A DNA stretch of 14,839 bases from B8-G4 sp033720735 (GCA_033720735.1 JAWWBX010000083.1:1-14839), one strand, 5' to 3'; positions 7,792 through 14,521 are shown, counted from the stretch's first letter. The notes: generated by a model from the sequence alone, not told the origin. Program-made: numbers and translations.

Positions 7792-7799
7792 CAAATTTA
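7792..7799 (-). promoter_or_regulatory. -7 promoter element for the 2TM gene
   Basis: TAAATTTG on the minus strand matches the Bacteroidota TAnnTTTG consensus in full. Transcription would start near 7786-7788, leaving a leader of about 20 bases before GTG 7766. No clear -33 TTTG is visible at the right distance. Confidence 0.5.
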
Positions 7800-7859
7800 G
7801 CGAACTCTCAATGGAATTAACGCCGGCAACTCACATGCAGATTCCCGATCTTTAGTCGC

Positions 7860-8570
7860 ATGAAGCAACCGACGCGACCGGATATTGGGCAGGTCTTCGA
7901 TGAAATCGCCGATGGCTATACCTCGCTGATGGAGGACATGGTACCCCACTACCGTCAGCTGATCACGGCGATGTTGTCGTTTTTGCCGAAGGGGTTCAGG
8001 CCGCAGCGGATCATGGACCTGGGGTGCGGCAATGGCAATGTTACGGCCATGTGCAAACATGTCTATCCCACGGCACAGTATCATCTGGTCGATGCTTCGT
8101 CGGAAATGATCGAACGTTGCAAACAGCGGTTTGGCACCACCGGGATGACATACCACCGGGCATTTTTTCAGGACCTCACACCTGAATCCAGTGCATATGA
8201 CCTGATGATCGCCGGATTCAGCTTTCACCATGTACCGGCGGAAGAGAAGCGCACCCTTTTCAAAACACTGTATCCGGCCATCAGCGCAAACGGGGTGCTG
8301 ACCAGCGCTGATTTGTTTGTCAACAAAGACGACGAGCCATTCCACTCCCAGGTCATCGAGCATTGGAAACGCTTTTCATTCAGCAACGGCCGCACGCAGG
8401 AAGACTGGGACTGGGTGATGGACCATTATGACGCGTACGACCGGCCAAGCGCGTTTGCCGATCAGAAGACGTGGCTGCTGGAAGCGGGGTTTGCCAGGGT
8501 CGAATTGTCATGGCATGACGGTCCGTGGGGATGCTTACACGCCTACAAAGAGACAGCGCACCAGGGCTGA
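7860..8570 (+). CDS. class I SAM-dependent methyltransferase
   Basis: A 236-residue Rossmann-fold methyltransferase. Motif I is MDLGCGNGN (52-60), which binds S-adenosylmethionine. Asp78 in LVDAS ends strand 2 and should hold the ribose, LTPESSAYDLMIAGFSFHHV (106-125) covers motifs III-IV, and ISANGVLTSADLF (141-153) is the post-I region. The N-terminal part (VFDEIADGYTSLMEDMVPHYRQLI) resembles the opening of CmoA-like and UbiE-like enzymes, in which these helices cover the active site. The substrate cannot be told; a small molecule or tRNA-related carboxy-SAM chemistry are both possible. It starts at ATG 7860, divergent from the 2TM gene, and its TGA touches the stop codon of the converging PD40/OmpA gene, so no room remains for a separate terminator. 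I see no partner genes that would fix its pathway. Confidence 0.85.
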   Translation: MKQPTRPDIGQVFDEIADGYTSLMEDMVPHYRQLITAMLSFLPKGFRPQRIMDLGCGNGNVTAMCKHVYPTAQYHLVDASSEMIERCKQRFGTTGMTYHRAFFQDLTPESSAYDLMIAGFSFHHVPAEEKRTLFKTLYPAISANGVLTSADLFVNKDDEPFHSQVIEHWKRFSFSNGRTQEDWDWVMDHYDAYDRPSAFADQKTWLLEAGFARVELSWHDGPWGCLHAYKETAHQG

Positions 8571-10313
8571 CTACTTGTCTACGACGCGGATCTCCACCCG
8601 CCGGTTCTTTTGCCGCTTTGATTCGGTCGTGTTGTCGGTGACCGGCTTCTGAGGCCCATACCCGATCACCCCGATGCGCTCCAGGGCAACACCCTTGCGT
8701 ACGAGATAATTGCGCACAGCCTGTGCCCGCAACCAGCTCAACTCCATCAGGTCGAGTTCAACACCGACATTGTCGGTATGGCCCTCGATCTGGATGCGCA
8801 GGGAAGGTCTGTCCAGCATCGCGGCTGCCAATTCGTCCAGGGCAGGATACGAGGCAGGAAGCACGTCGGGCCGGGACTTTGCAAAGTAGATGTTGTAAAA
8901 CGACAGCCGGTCACCCACCTCCATTTCGTCGATGGTCGCAACGGTTGTCGTCACTGGCTCGCCACCACCAGGGGTAAAAGAGACCAGGGAATCAACCTCA
9001 TCAGGCTCCAGGTAGATCACGACGTTGTGCACCGGGAGGTCGGCCTTTTCAGCAAGGCGGGTGTCAAACAGCAAAGAACCGGACTTGAAGCCTGGCTTCC
9101 GGGTGAAAAACTTGTAGACGCCATATTCGGTCAGCGTCAGCTCAAATGCTCCGGTGTAGGTATGGAGATACTCCAGAAAGCCCTTCACCTTCTGCGGACC
9201 ATGAAACAACTCGGCACGGATCGGCTGACCGGTGCGGGCGTTGAGGATGGTGCCCTGTACGATGATCGGTTGCTGCAGGCGCGGCTCGGGCTTGAGCGGC
9301 ATGCGGAAAATATCGCTGTTGCCGTCCCGGCGCGACGAAAAGTACAGATATTCATTCTGGTAGTCAATGAATGCCTGGCTGTCATCGTAGATCGAGTTGA
9401 CCGGGGATTGCAACCGCTTCGGCTCGGACCATTTGGTCCAGGTGTAGTCAAGCCGCTCGCTCACCCAGATATCCGTGCCACCGAGCGAGCCCGGCCGGTC
9501 GGAAGCAAAATACAACTGGCGGCCGTTGTTCGAGATAAACGGCGTCGTTTCGCGGTAGGAGGTGTTGATGTCCGGGCCGATATTCTGCGGTGTGCTCCAG
9601 AGATTGTCCATCACCCGAAAACTCACATACAGGTCGTTCCTGCCATAGCTGCTTTCCCGGTTCAAGGACAAGATCAGTACATGCCCGTTGCTGCTGAACG
9701 CCAGGTTGACATCTTCCGAGAGATTGTAGAAATCATAAATGTGCAGTGGCTCGGGAAAGGCAAACTCTCCATTGTCGTCCATGTTGATGGAAGAAAACCC
9801 ACCAAACATGCTCCCGTCGGAGTAAAACTGATTGATCACCACCAGCGACTGGGAATCGAGCGCTGTGGATACGACACTGTTGGGCAAGGCATTGTTGACG
9901 GGAAACGGTGGATGCTCGACATAATCGAACGGCTCGTCGATCGACCGCGCGATCCAGATATCCTGATTGTAGGGAGAGGTGTAGGGATCGCCAACATTGC
10001 AGGTAAAGATCTCGGTGTAGATCTCCGACAACTTGCGCTTGTATTGCGGCTCATCGAGGATGTGCTGCAAATCAGCGCCGTTGTTGATCAGGGTGCGCTC
10101 GAAGTCGGGGGAGCCGCTGCGCGTGAAATACAGGGTTGAGCCGTCCGGACTGAGTACCGGGCTCGCTTCATCGAATGGAGTGTTGACGGCGGGGCCCAGT
10201 TTTTCGATCGGCAAGGTCTCCTGGATCTCCTGGGCGGACACCAAAACACAGCTACCGATCATCCACAGGATGAGCAACAGAGACTGGGGGGTATTCGTCG
10301 GCTTTCGGTGCAT
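8571..10313 (-). CDS. PD40 beta-propeller, carboxypeptidase-regulatory-like and OmpA-domain envelope protein
   Basis: This 580-residue protein has a signal peptide (hydrophobic 11-25, cleavage near VSA-Q at 27). At least four PD40/WD40-like repeats follow: DEASPVLSPDGSTLYFTRSG, NLAFSSNGHVLILSLNRES, RETTPFISNNGRQLYFASDR and DDSQAFIDYQNEYLYFSSRR. A beta-sandwich like the carboxypeptidase regulatory domain starts at VQGTILNARTGQPIRAEL. A C-terminal OmpA peptidoglycan-binding domain (about 470-580) has EGHTDNVG with Asp514 and NRRVEIRV with Arg571/572, the residues that bind diaminopimelate. It is therefore anchored to peptidoglycan, probably in the periplasm under the outer membrane. The order resembles PorE, the type IX secretion component, without its N-terminal TPR part; paralogues of this architecture are common in the phylum, so a PorE role is only possible. 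It diverges from the DUF4294 gene, and its stop abuts the methyltransferase stop. Confidence 0.88.
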   Translation of the reverse strand: MHRKPTNTPQSLLLILWMIGSCVLVSAQEIQETLPIEKLGPAVNTPFDEASPVLSPDGSTLYFTRSGSPDFERTLINNGADLQHILDEPQYKRKLSEIYTEIFTCNVGDPYTSPYNQDIWIARSIDEPFDYVEHPPFPVNNALPNSVVSTALDSQSLVVINQFYSDGSMFGGFSSINMDDNGEFAFPEPLHIYDFYNLSEDVNLAFSSNGHVLILSLNRESSYGRNDLYVSFRVMDNLWSTPQNIGPDINTSYRETTPFISNNGRQLYFASDRPGSLGGTDIWVSERLDYTWTKWSEPKRLQSPVNSIYDDSQAFIDYQNEYLYFSSRRDGNSDIFRMPLKPEPRLQQPIIVQGTILNARTGQPIRAELFHGPQKVKGFLEYLHTYTGAFELTLTEYGVYKFFTRKPGFKSGSLLFDTRLAEKADLPVHNVVIYLEPDEVDSLVSFTPGGGEPVTTTVATIDEMEVGDRLSFYNIYFAKSRPDVLPASYPALDELAAAMLDRPSLRIQIEGHTDNVGVELDLMELSWLRAQAVRNYLVRKGVALERIGVIGYGPQKPVTDNTTESKRQKNRRVEIRVVDK

Positions 10314-10344
10314 TCACCCGCAAGTTACATATAATAAAAAATTT

Positions 10345-10354
10345 ATACATGTAT
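10345..10354. repeat. perfect palindrome in AT-rich divergent region
   Basis: ATACATGTAT reads the same on both strands. It lies at the end of an AT-rich block (about 10328-10354) just before the GC-rich hairpin, between the PD40/OmpA gene and the DUF4294 gene. It could be an operator for a dimeric regulator, or simply part of the PD40 gene promoter. There is no other support. Confidence 0.25.
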
Positions 10355-10356
10355 GC

Positions 10357-10377
10357 GCGCGGGATGAACTCCCGCGC
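10357..10377. repeat. GC-rich hairpin in the divergent intergenic region
   Basis: GCGCGGGA and TCCCGCGC form a perfect 8-base-pair stem around the loop TGAAC. No T tract follows on either strand, so a terminator is unlikely. It lies 43 bases upstream of the PD40 gene start and about 110 bases upstream of the DUF4294 start, so it may be a leader structure or a regulatory site. A second, weaker hairpin follows at 10401-10419. Confidence 0.45.
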
Positions 10378-10400
10378 CGGTGTGACTTACCGCAAGGATA

Positions 10401-10419
10401 AGGAACAAAATTGGTTCCT
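10401..10419 (+). repeat. AGGAAC/GTTCCT inverted repeat
   Basis: AGGAAC and GTTCCT are separated by AAAATTG, giving a 6-base-pair stem. A CGTTTTTC stretch begins a few bases later on the plus strand, so it is faintly terminator-like, but no plus-strand gene ends upstream. It may be part of the DUF4294 gene leader. Confidence 0.3.
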
Positions 10420-10485
10420 AAACGTTTTTCAGCTAGCTTGTGTATGGCGATAATGAAGTGTGCGCGGTTGTCGTTATTCGATAAC

Positions 10486-11088
10486 ATGATGAAGAAACAA
10501 GGCATCGTACTGGTCATTTGCGGCATGCTGGCAACAGGAGTATGGGCTCAGACCGACAAGAAGATCAAGATCGACGGAGAGATCGTGACGGCGCGGGTAG
10601 AGGACGGTGATACCCTGATCCTGGCACATCTGGACAGTGTCTCGGTGACGACCCTGCGATCCTTTACCTCTGATACGCAGTATCGACGCTATCTGAAATA
10701 TCGCCGTTACGCCAACCAGGTCTATCCTTACGCAGTGCAGTGTATCAAGATCTTTCGCGAGGTAGAGCGAGACACTAAAGACCTGAAGAAGCGGCAGCGC
10801 AAAAAGCACATCCGGCAGCTGCAGAAGGACCTGAAAACGGAGTTCATGGACCCGCTCAAGGGACTATCGCGCACCCAGGGCAAGATCCTGATCAAGATGA
10901 TCGAACACGAACTGGATGCCACCATGTTTGACCTGCTCAAGAGTCTGCGCGGCGGGTTGACCGCGGCCAAATGGCAGTCATTTGGCAAGATGTACGGATA
11001 CGACCTCAAGCAAGGCTATCTTCCCGGCGAAGACCTGATCCTCGATGCCGTGATCCGGGACTTTGATATTTCCTATACTGTGGACTGA
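10486..11088 (+). CDS. secreted DUF4294 protein
   Basis: The protein has 200 residues from ATG 10486, or 199 from the adjacent ATG 10489. A signal peptide (KKQGIVLVICGMLATGVWA-Q) fits either start, while a longer in-frame TTG at 10411 would bury it, so the later starts are chosen. The mature protein matches the Bacteroidota family DUF4294: an N-terminal strand region (IKIDGEIVTARVEDGDTLIL), then a very basic helical core (YRRYLKYRRYANQVYPYAVQ, then DLKKRQRKKHIRQLQKDLK), GLSRTQGKILIKMIEHEL, and a conserved end (GYDLKQGYLPGEDLILDAVI). No catalytic motif or cofactor site is apparent. It probably acts in the periplasm. It is the first gene of a plus-strand cluster with diphosphomevalonate decarboxylase 23 bases downstream. 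A perfect small inverted repeat (10473-10485) touches its ATG. Function is not established. Confidence 0.85.
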   Translation: MMKKQGIVLVICGMLATGVWAQTDKKIKIDGEIVTARVEDGDTLILAHLDSVSVTTLRSFTSDTQYRRYLKYRRYANQVYPYAVQCIKIFREVERDTKDLKKRQRKKHIRQLQKDLKTEFMDPLKGLSRTQGKILIKMIEHELDATMFDLLKSLRGGLTAAKWQSFGKMYGYDLKQGYLPGEDLILDAVIRDFDISYTVD

Positions 11089-11111
11089 TACCGAGATAAA
11101 AACGCAACAGG

Positions 11112-12158
11112 ATCGAAACACACACTGGCAAGGTCATCTGGCGCAGTCCATCCAACATCGCGATTGTCAAATACTGGGGCAAACACGGCGAGCAGCTTCC
11201 ACGCAACCCGTCATTGAGCATCACGCTCACCAATGCACATACGACTACGGAGGTGGCGTATCAGCCTTCACCATCAGGCAGGACCGAAGTCGATTTTCTG
11301 TTCGAAGGAAGGCACCGGCCCGACTTCTCCGAGCGGATTGAGAGATATGTGGGAGTGCTCACCAGGCACTTTCCGGTACTGACTGGATATCAGTATACGA
11401 TCCGGTCGGACAACTCCTTTCCGCATTCGACCGGAATTGCCTCTTCGGCCTCGGCCATGAGTGCGATGGCTCTCTGTTTTGCTTCCATCGCTGGCCGCCT
11501 GGGCCAGGCTCTGCCGGAAGCGGAATTCTGGCGTGTGGTTTCACATCTCGCGCGGCTTGGATCAGGCAGCGCCTGCCGGTCAGTGCTCGGCCCGGTAGCT
11601 GTATGGGGTGAAACACCGGCGGTGCCGGGATCATCGCATCATCATGCCGTAGCGCTCCCGCGTGTCCACGAACTGTTCCAATCCATGCGCGACACCATCC
11701 TGATCGTCGACCATGGACCCAAGGCAGTCTCAAGCAGCGACGGTCATGCCCTGATGCACGGGCATCCCTATGCGCAGACACGCTTTGCACAGGCCGGACA
11801 AAACCTGCAGGAGCTGGTACCGGTAATGGAATCTGGCGATATGGAGCGGTTCATTGCGCTCACCGAACATGAGGCACTATCCCTGCACGCCATGATGATG
11901 ACCTCGTCACCGGGCTATGTGCTGGTCAAACCGGGTACGCTGGACATCATCGAAAAGGTGCGTGTCGCCAGGGAGGAGGACCAGCTGCCGGTATGTTTCA
12001 CACTCGATGCCGGGCCCAATGTGCACCTTCTGTACCCTGAAGCAGTTGAAGAAACCGCAAAGGCATGGATCGAAGCTGAACTGAAACAGCATTGCCATGA
12101 GGGGCAGATCATTCACGACCGGTCAGGCTCGGGCCCGGTACAACTGGAAGCAGGGTGA
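11112..12158 (+). CDS. mvaD: diphosphomevalonate decarboxylase, start codon uncertain
   Basis: This GHMP-family enzyme makes isopentenyl diphosphate from mevalonate diphosphate using ATP, the last mevalonate-pathway step. Recognisable parts, in order, are GKVIWRSPSNIAIVKYWGKH near the N-terminus, NPSLSITLTNAHTTTEV, the ATP loop FPHSTGIASSASAMSAMALC, GSGSACRSVLGPVAVWG with the catalytic Arg of SACRS, AMMMTSSPGYVLVKP, and FTLDAGPNVHLLY with the catalytic Asp. The frame opens after a TAA at 11097-11099, yet contains no ATG, GTG, TTG or CTG before TTG 11214, which would delete the conserved SNIAIVKYWGK motif. ATC at 11112, giving a 348-residue product starting (M)ETHTGKVIW, is used here as a provisional start; a base-calling error or small indel is equally possible. 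The end overlaps the rhodanese start as GTGA, so the two are coupled. Confidence 0.85.
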   Translation: METHTGKVIWRSPSNIAIVKYWGKHGEQLPRNPSLSITLTNAHTTTEVAYQPSPSGRTEVDFLFEGRHRPDFSERIERYVGVLTRHFPVLTGYQYTIRSDNSFPHSTGIASSASAMSAMALCFASIAGRLGQALPEAEFWRVVSHLARLGSGSACRSVLGPVAVWGETPAVPGSSHHHAVALPRVHELFQSMRDTILIVDHGPKAVSSSDGHALMHGHPYAQTRFAQAGQNLQELVPVMESGDMERFIALTEHEALSLHAMMMTSSPGYVLVKPGTLDIIEKVRVAREEDQLPVCFTLDAGPNVHLLYPEAVEETAKAWIEAELKQHCHEGQIIHDRSGSGPVQLEAG

Positions 12159-12664
12159 GCAGGTGCTTTATGACGATGATACTGGCCATGCTGGCGATTG
12201 CGGTCTCCGGGCAGGCCAAATGTGTCGATCCGGCGTTTGACGCGCAGGTACGTCGCTACCTGAAAGGCACCATCCCGGCACTCGATGTCGACCAGTTGGC
12301 AAGGGAGCGCGGCAGCACCCTGGTCCTGGACGCCCGCGAACGTCAAGAGTACGTCATCAGCCACATTCCCGGAGCCCGTCATATCGGGTTCAAGGACCTC
12401 AACCTGGAGGCACTGGATGGGGTGCCAAAGGAAACCAGGATCGTGGTCTACTGTTCAATCGGATACCGCAGCGAACGGGTGGCCGAACGGCTCAAGGCAC
12501 AGGGGTACCACGACGTGTACAATGTGCACGGGAGCATCTTCGAATGGGTCAATCGCGGCCACGCGGTCCAGGACTCTTCGGGCGAGGTCACCAACCGGAT
12601 CCACGCCTACTCGCGGTCATGGAGCCGCTGGATCCTGAACGGCGCGATGGAAAAAGTGTGGTGA
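12155..12664 (+). CDS. exported rhodanese-like domain protein
   Basis: A 169-residue single-domain rhodanese with a signal sequence (MTMILAMLAIAVSGQA). The domain runs from about 42 to 135: LDVDQLARERGSTLVLDARERQEYVISHIPGARHIGF, then the active-site loop CSIGYRSER with Cys100 and Arg105. Cys100 would carry a persulfide, so the protein may transfer sulfur or sense thiols in the periplasm; a six-residue CxxGxR loop of this size is typical of sulfurtransferases rather than Cdc25-type phosphatases. After the domain there is a C-terminal tail (RIHAYSRSWSRWILNGAMEKVW). GTG 12155 overlaps the decarboxylase stop (GTGA); ATG 12170 is the alternative and leaves a compact signal peptide. It is the last gene of the DUF4294-mvaD-rhodanese run, and its stop touches that of the next converging gene. 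Substrate unknown. Confidence 0.85.
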   Translation: MSRCFMTMILAMLAIAVSGQAKCVDPAFDAQVRRYLKGTIPALDVDQLARERGSTLVLDARERQEYVISHIPGARHIGFKDLNLEALDGVPKETRIVVYCSIGYRSERVAERLKAQGYHDVYNVHGSIFEWVNRGHAVQDSSGEVTNRIHAYSRSWSRWILNGAMEKVW

Positions 12665-13180
12665 CTACTGCTTGTCTTTCTTGTAGTCGATGTTGATCTC
12701 CAGGTTTTCAAAGAAATCCCGGGCCTTGTCGACCGCGTCCTGCAGCGCCTCCCGGTCGATTTCCTGCACAAACTCGTTGATCGCATCGGAAAACTCCTCA
12801 CCCAATTGCTCCGCGTACTTTCCAAGGTTTTCGCCCAGTTCGCGCATCTCCTCCTTCAGTTTTTCATCATGCTCGAGGTCATGAAAGAAGGACCGGCCAT
12901 AGCGGTGGTAGGCATACCGCACCGAGTGCGAGGCAAACTTTCGCTTGTCACTGCGTGAGAGCTTGTCCTCAAATTTCGGATAGCATTGATCGGTAAATTG
13001 CTCAAAGCGGTCGTCGTATCGTTTCCAGGCCCGTGCATCCGAGGACAGGTCCTGCTCAGCGACCTCATTAACGAAGCGCTCGTAGTTTTCCAGAAATCGG
13101 TCCTTGGACATGCCGCAGGGATTGATCTGGCAACCCGCGACGACCACCAAAGTGAGTGCTACAATCAGTGTTTTCATCAT
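12665..13180 (-). CDS. small acidic lipoprotein (DUF6565-like)
   Basis: A 171-residue protein with a lipoprotein signal (MMKTLIVALTLVVVAGC; lipobox VAGC, Cys17). The mature part is helical and charged: KDRFLENYERFVNEVAEQ, then WKRYDDRFEQFTDQCYPKFEDKLSRSDKRKF, then an acidic amphipathic C-terminus (ELGENLGKYAEQLGEEFSDA) ending NIDYKKDKQ. The spacing of FLENYERFVNEV and a following W-x-x-x-D-x-x-F recalls the Bacteroidota family DUF6565, but I recall that family only in outline, so this is tentative. Likely location is the periplasmic face of a membrane. It reads leftward toward the rhodanese gene and shares a stop boundary with it (TGA at 12662-12664, TAG at 12665-12667). No consensus promoter is obvious upstream (13181-13276), where I see no other gene. 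Function unknown. Confidence 0.75.
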   Translation of the reverse strand: MMKTLIVALTLVVVAGCQINPCGMSKDRFLENYERFVNEVAEQDLSSDARAWKRYDDRFEQFTDQCYPKFEDKLSRSDKRKFASHSVRYAYHRYGRSFFHDLEHDEKLKEEMRELGENLGKYAEQLGEEFSDAINEFVQEIDREALQDAVDKARDFFENLEINIDYKKDKQ

Positions 13181-13278
13181 GTTGGTGAGTGTGTTTGATC
13201 ATCGGTGTCAACGGTTCGAGAGCCCCGGATCATTCCCCTGCAGCGCCGAATCTAGACGAATGACCGGATATGCTCAAC

Positions 13279-13313
13279 CAAAACAGCCCACAACGCGATT
13301 GCGATGTGGGCTG
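13279..13313 (-). terminator. intrinsic terminator after recA
   Basis: CAGCCCACA pairs with TGTGGGCTG (9 base pairs); inside it, after one A-A mismatch, CGC pairs with GCG around a GATT loop. On the minus strand the hairpin is followed by TTTTGG. It lies 37 bases after the recA stop at 13351 and points in the direction of recA transcription. Confidence 0.85.
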
Positions 13314-13350
13314 CGGGGTACGGAAGTTCATTTCATTCCGAGGGCGAAAT

Positions 13351-14412
13351 CTATGATGTGACTTCGGCCTCTTCCTTGATCTCGATCTCGCCGTTGTCCT
13401 GCTTGCCGCGCTGGGGCAACAGCATCGCTTTGATGCGTTGCTCGATTTCCCGGGCGACTTCGGGATTGTCGGTCATGAATTGCTTGGCCGCCTCGCGACC
13501 CTGGGCGATCTTGGTACCGCCGTAGGCGTACCACGAACCGCTTTTCTCCACGATATCACAATCCACGCCGAGGTCGACGATCTCACCGGTTTTTGAGATG
13601 CCCTCTCCATACATGATATCAAACTCGGCAATCCGGAATGGCGGTGCGAGTTTGTTCTTGACGACTTTGACTTTGACACGGTTCCCCATTACGTTTCCTT
13701 CCCGGTCTTTGATTGCGGGGCCGCTCCGGCGGATGTCCAGCCGGACGGATGCATAGAACTTCAGCGCGTTTCCGCCCGTAGTGGTTTCCGGGTTTCCGAA
13801 CATGACGCCGATCTTCTCGCGCAACTGGTTGATGAAAATGCAGCAACATCCGGTACGCCCGATCGATCCGGTCAGCTTGCGCATGGCCTGCGACATCAGG
13901 CGGGCCTGCAGGCCGACTTTGGAATCACCCATCTCGCCTTCGATCTCGCTGCGCGGGACCAGCGCGGCGACGGAGTCGATCACAATGATATCGATCGCGC
14001 CGGAGCGGATCAGGTTTTCTGTGATCTCCAGCGCCTGCTCGCCATTGTCCGGTTGAGAGATCAGGAGGTTGGCGACATCGACACCCAACGACTCGGCGTA
14101 AAACCGGTCAAAAGCATGTTCGGCATCAATAAAGGCGGCGATACCACCTCGTTTTTGACATTCAGCAATGGCGTGTATGGCAAGTGTCGTTTTCCCTGAG
14201 GATTCAGGACCGTAAATTTCTACAACGCGGCCGCGAGGCAACCCGCCAATTCCCAAAGAGACATCGAGTGACACCGATCCCGTCGGGATGGCATCGACTT
14301 CAACAACTTGCTTATCACCGAGCTTCATCACGGCACCCTTTCCGTAGGTCTTCTCGAGACGGTCTACCGTGAGCTGAAGCGCCTTTAACTTCGCTTCTTT
14401 TTCCTTTGACAT
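13351..14412 (-). CDS. recA: recombinase RecA
   Basis: RecA polymerises on single-stranded DNA, drives strand exchange and triggers cleavage of LexA-type repressors. The 353-residue length is normal. Landmarks are IPTGSVSLDVSLGIGGLPRG (42-61), Walker A GPESSGKT (68-75), FIDAEHAFD (94-102) with the ATPase glutamate, VIDSVAALVPRSEIEGE (144-160), loop 1 and the following helix (DSKVGLQARLMSQAMRKL), INQLREKIGVMFGNPETTTGGNALKFYASVRLDIRR (194-229) including DNA-binding loop 2, and an acidic C-terminus (NGEIEIKEEAEVTS). Strand residues 188-193 read GCCCIF, with three consecutive cysteines (189-191) where many RecA proteins have Thr or Val. It starts at ATG 14412 without a Shine-Dalgarno sequence, behind an AT-rich leader with a nested dyad, and ends at its own terminator, so it is probably monocistronic. 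Confidence 0.98.
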   Translation of the reverse strand: MSKEKEAKLKALQLTVDRLEKTYGKGAVMKLGDKQVVEVDAIPTGSVSLDVSLGIGGLPRGRVVEIYGPESSGKTTLAIHAIAECQKRGGIAAFIDAEHAFDRFYAESLGVDVANLLISQPDNGEQALEITENLIRSGAIDIIVIDSVAALVPRSEIEGEMGDSKVGLQARLMSQAMRKLTGSIGRTGCCCIFINQLREKIGVMFGNPETTTGGNALKFYASVRLDIRRSGPAIKDREGNVMGNRVKVKVVKNKLAPPFRIAEFDIMYGEGISKTGEIVDLGVDCDIVEKSGSWYAYGGTKIAQGREAAKQFMTDNPEVAREIEQRIKAMLLPQRGKQDNGEIEIKEEAEVTS

Positions 14413-14420
14413 AGGACGAA

Positions 14421-14457
14421 ATATTTAACTAAACTTATATAAGAACGAAGTTAATAT
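14421..14457 (-). promoter_or_regulatory. nested inverted repeat in recA leader, possible operator
   Basis: The centre is the perfect palindrome CTTATATAAG (14434-14443). It is flanked by TTAACT (14425-14430) and AGTTAA (14449-14454), extending to ATATTTAACT against AGTTAATAT with one bulged base. The centres differ by one base. The dyad starts 9 bases upstream of the recA ATG. A -7-like TAAGTTTA (14437-14430, one mismatch from TAnnTTTG) lies inside it; another candidate, CACCTTTG, lies at 14474-14467. A repressor bound here could control recA, as LexA does in other phyla, or the RNA could fold around the start. This is inference. Confidence 0.35.
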
Positions 14458-14462
14458 AAAGT

Positions 14463-14481
14463 GGGCCAAAGGTGGCGGCCC
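14463..14481. repeat. GGGCC/GGCCC inverted repeat upstream of recA
   Basis: GGGCC and GGCCC flank the 9-base loop AAAGGTGGC. It overlaps the more distant -7-like motif CACCTTTG on the minus strand, so it may bear on recA promoter function, but five base pairs are a weak signal. The rest of 14482-14520 holds nothing I recognise. Confidence 0.25.
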
Positions 14482-14521
14482 GTAGACATATTCTAGAAAT
14501 TCATATAGGAACAGAGGGAAA

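Noticed and set aside
8778..10139. 453-codon plus-strand frame opposite the PD40/OmpA gene
   Set aside because: Antisense shadow; the minus strand encodes clear PD40 and OmpA motifs through the whole span.
11063..11341. 92-codon plus-strand frame spanning the DUF4294-mvaD junction
   Set aside because: It is a shifted frame of the two real genes, though it matters as a possible partner if an indel explains the missing mvaD start.
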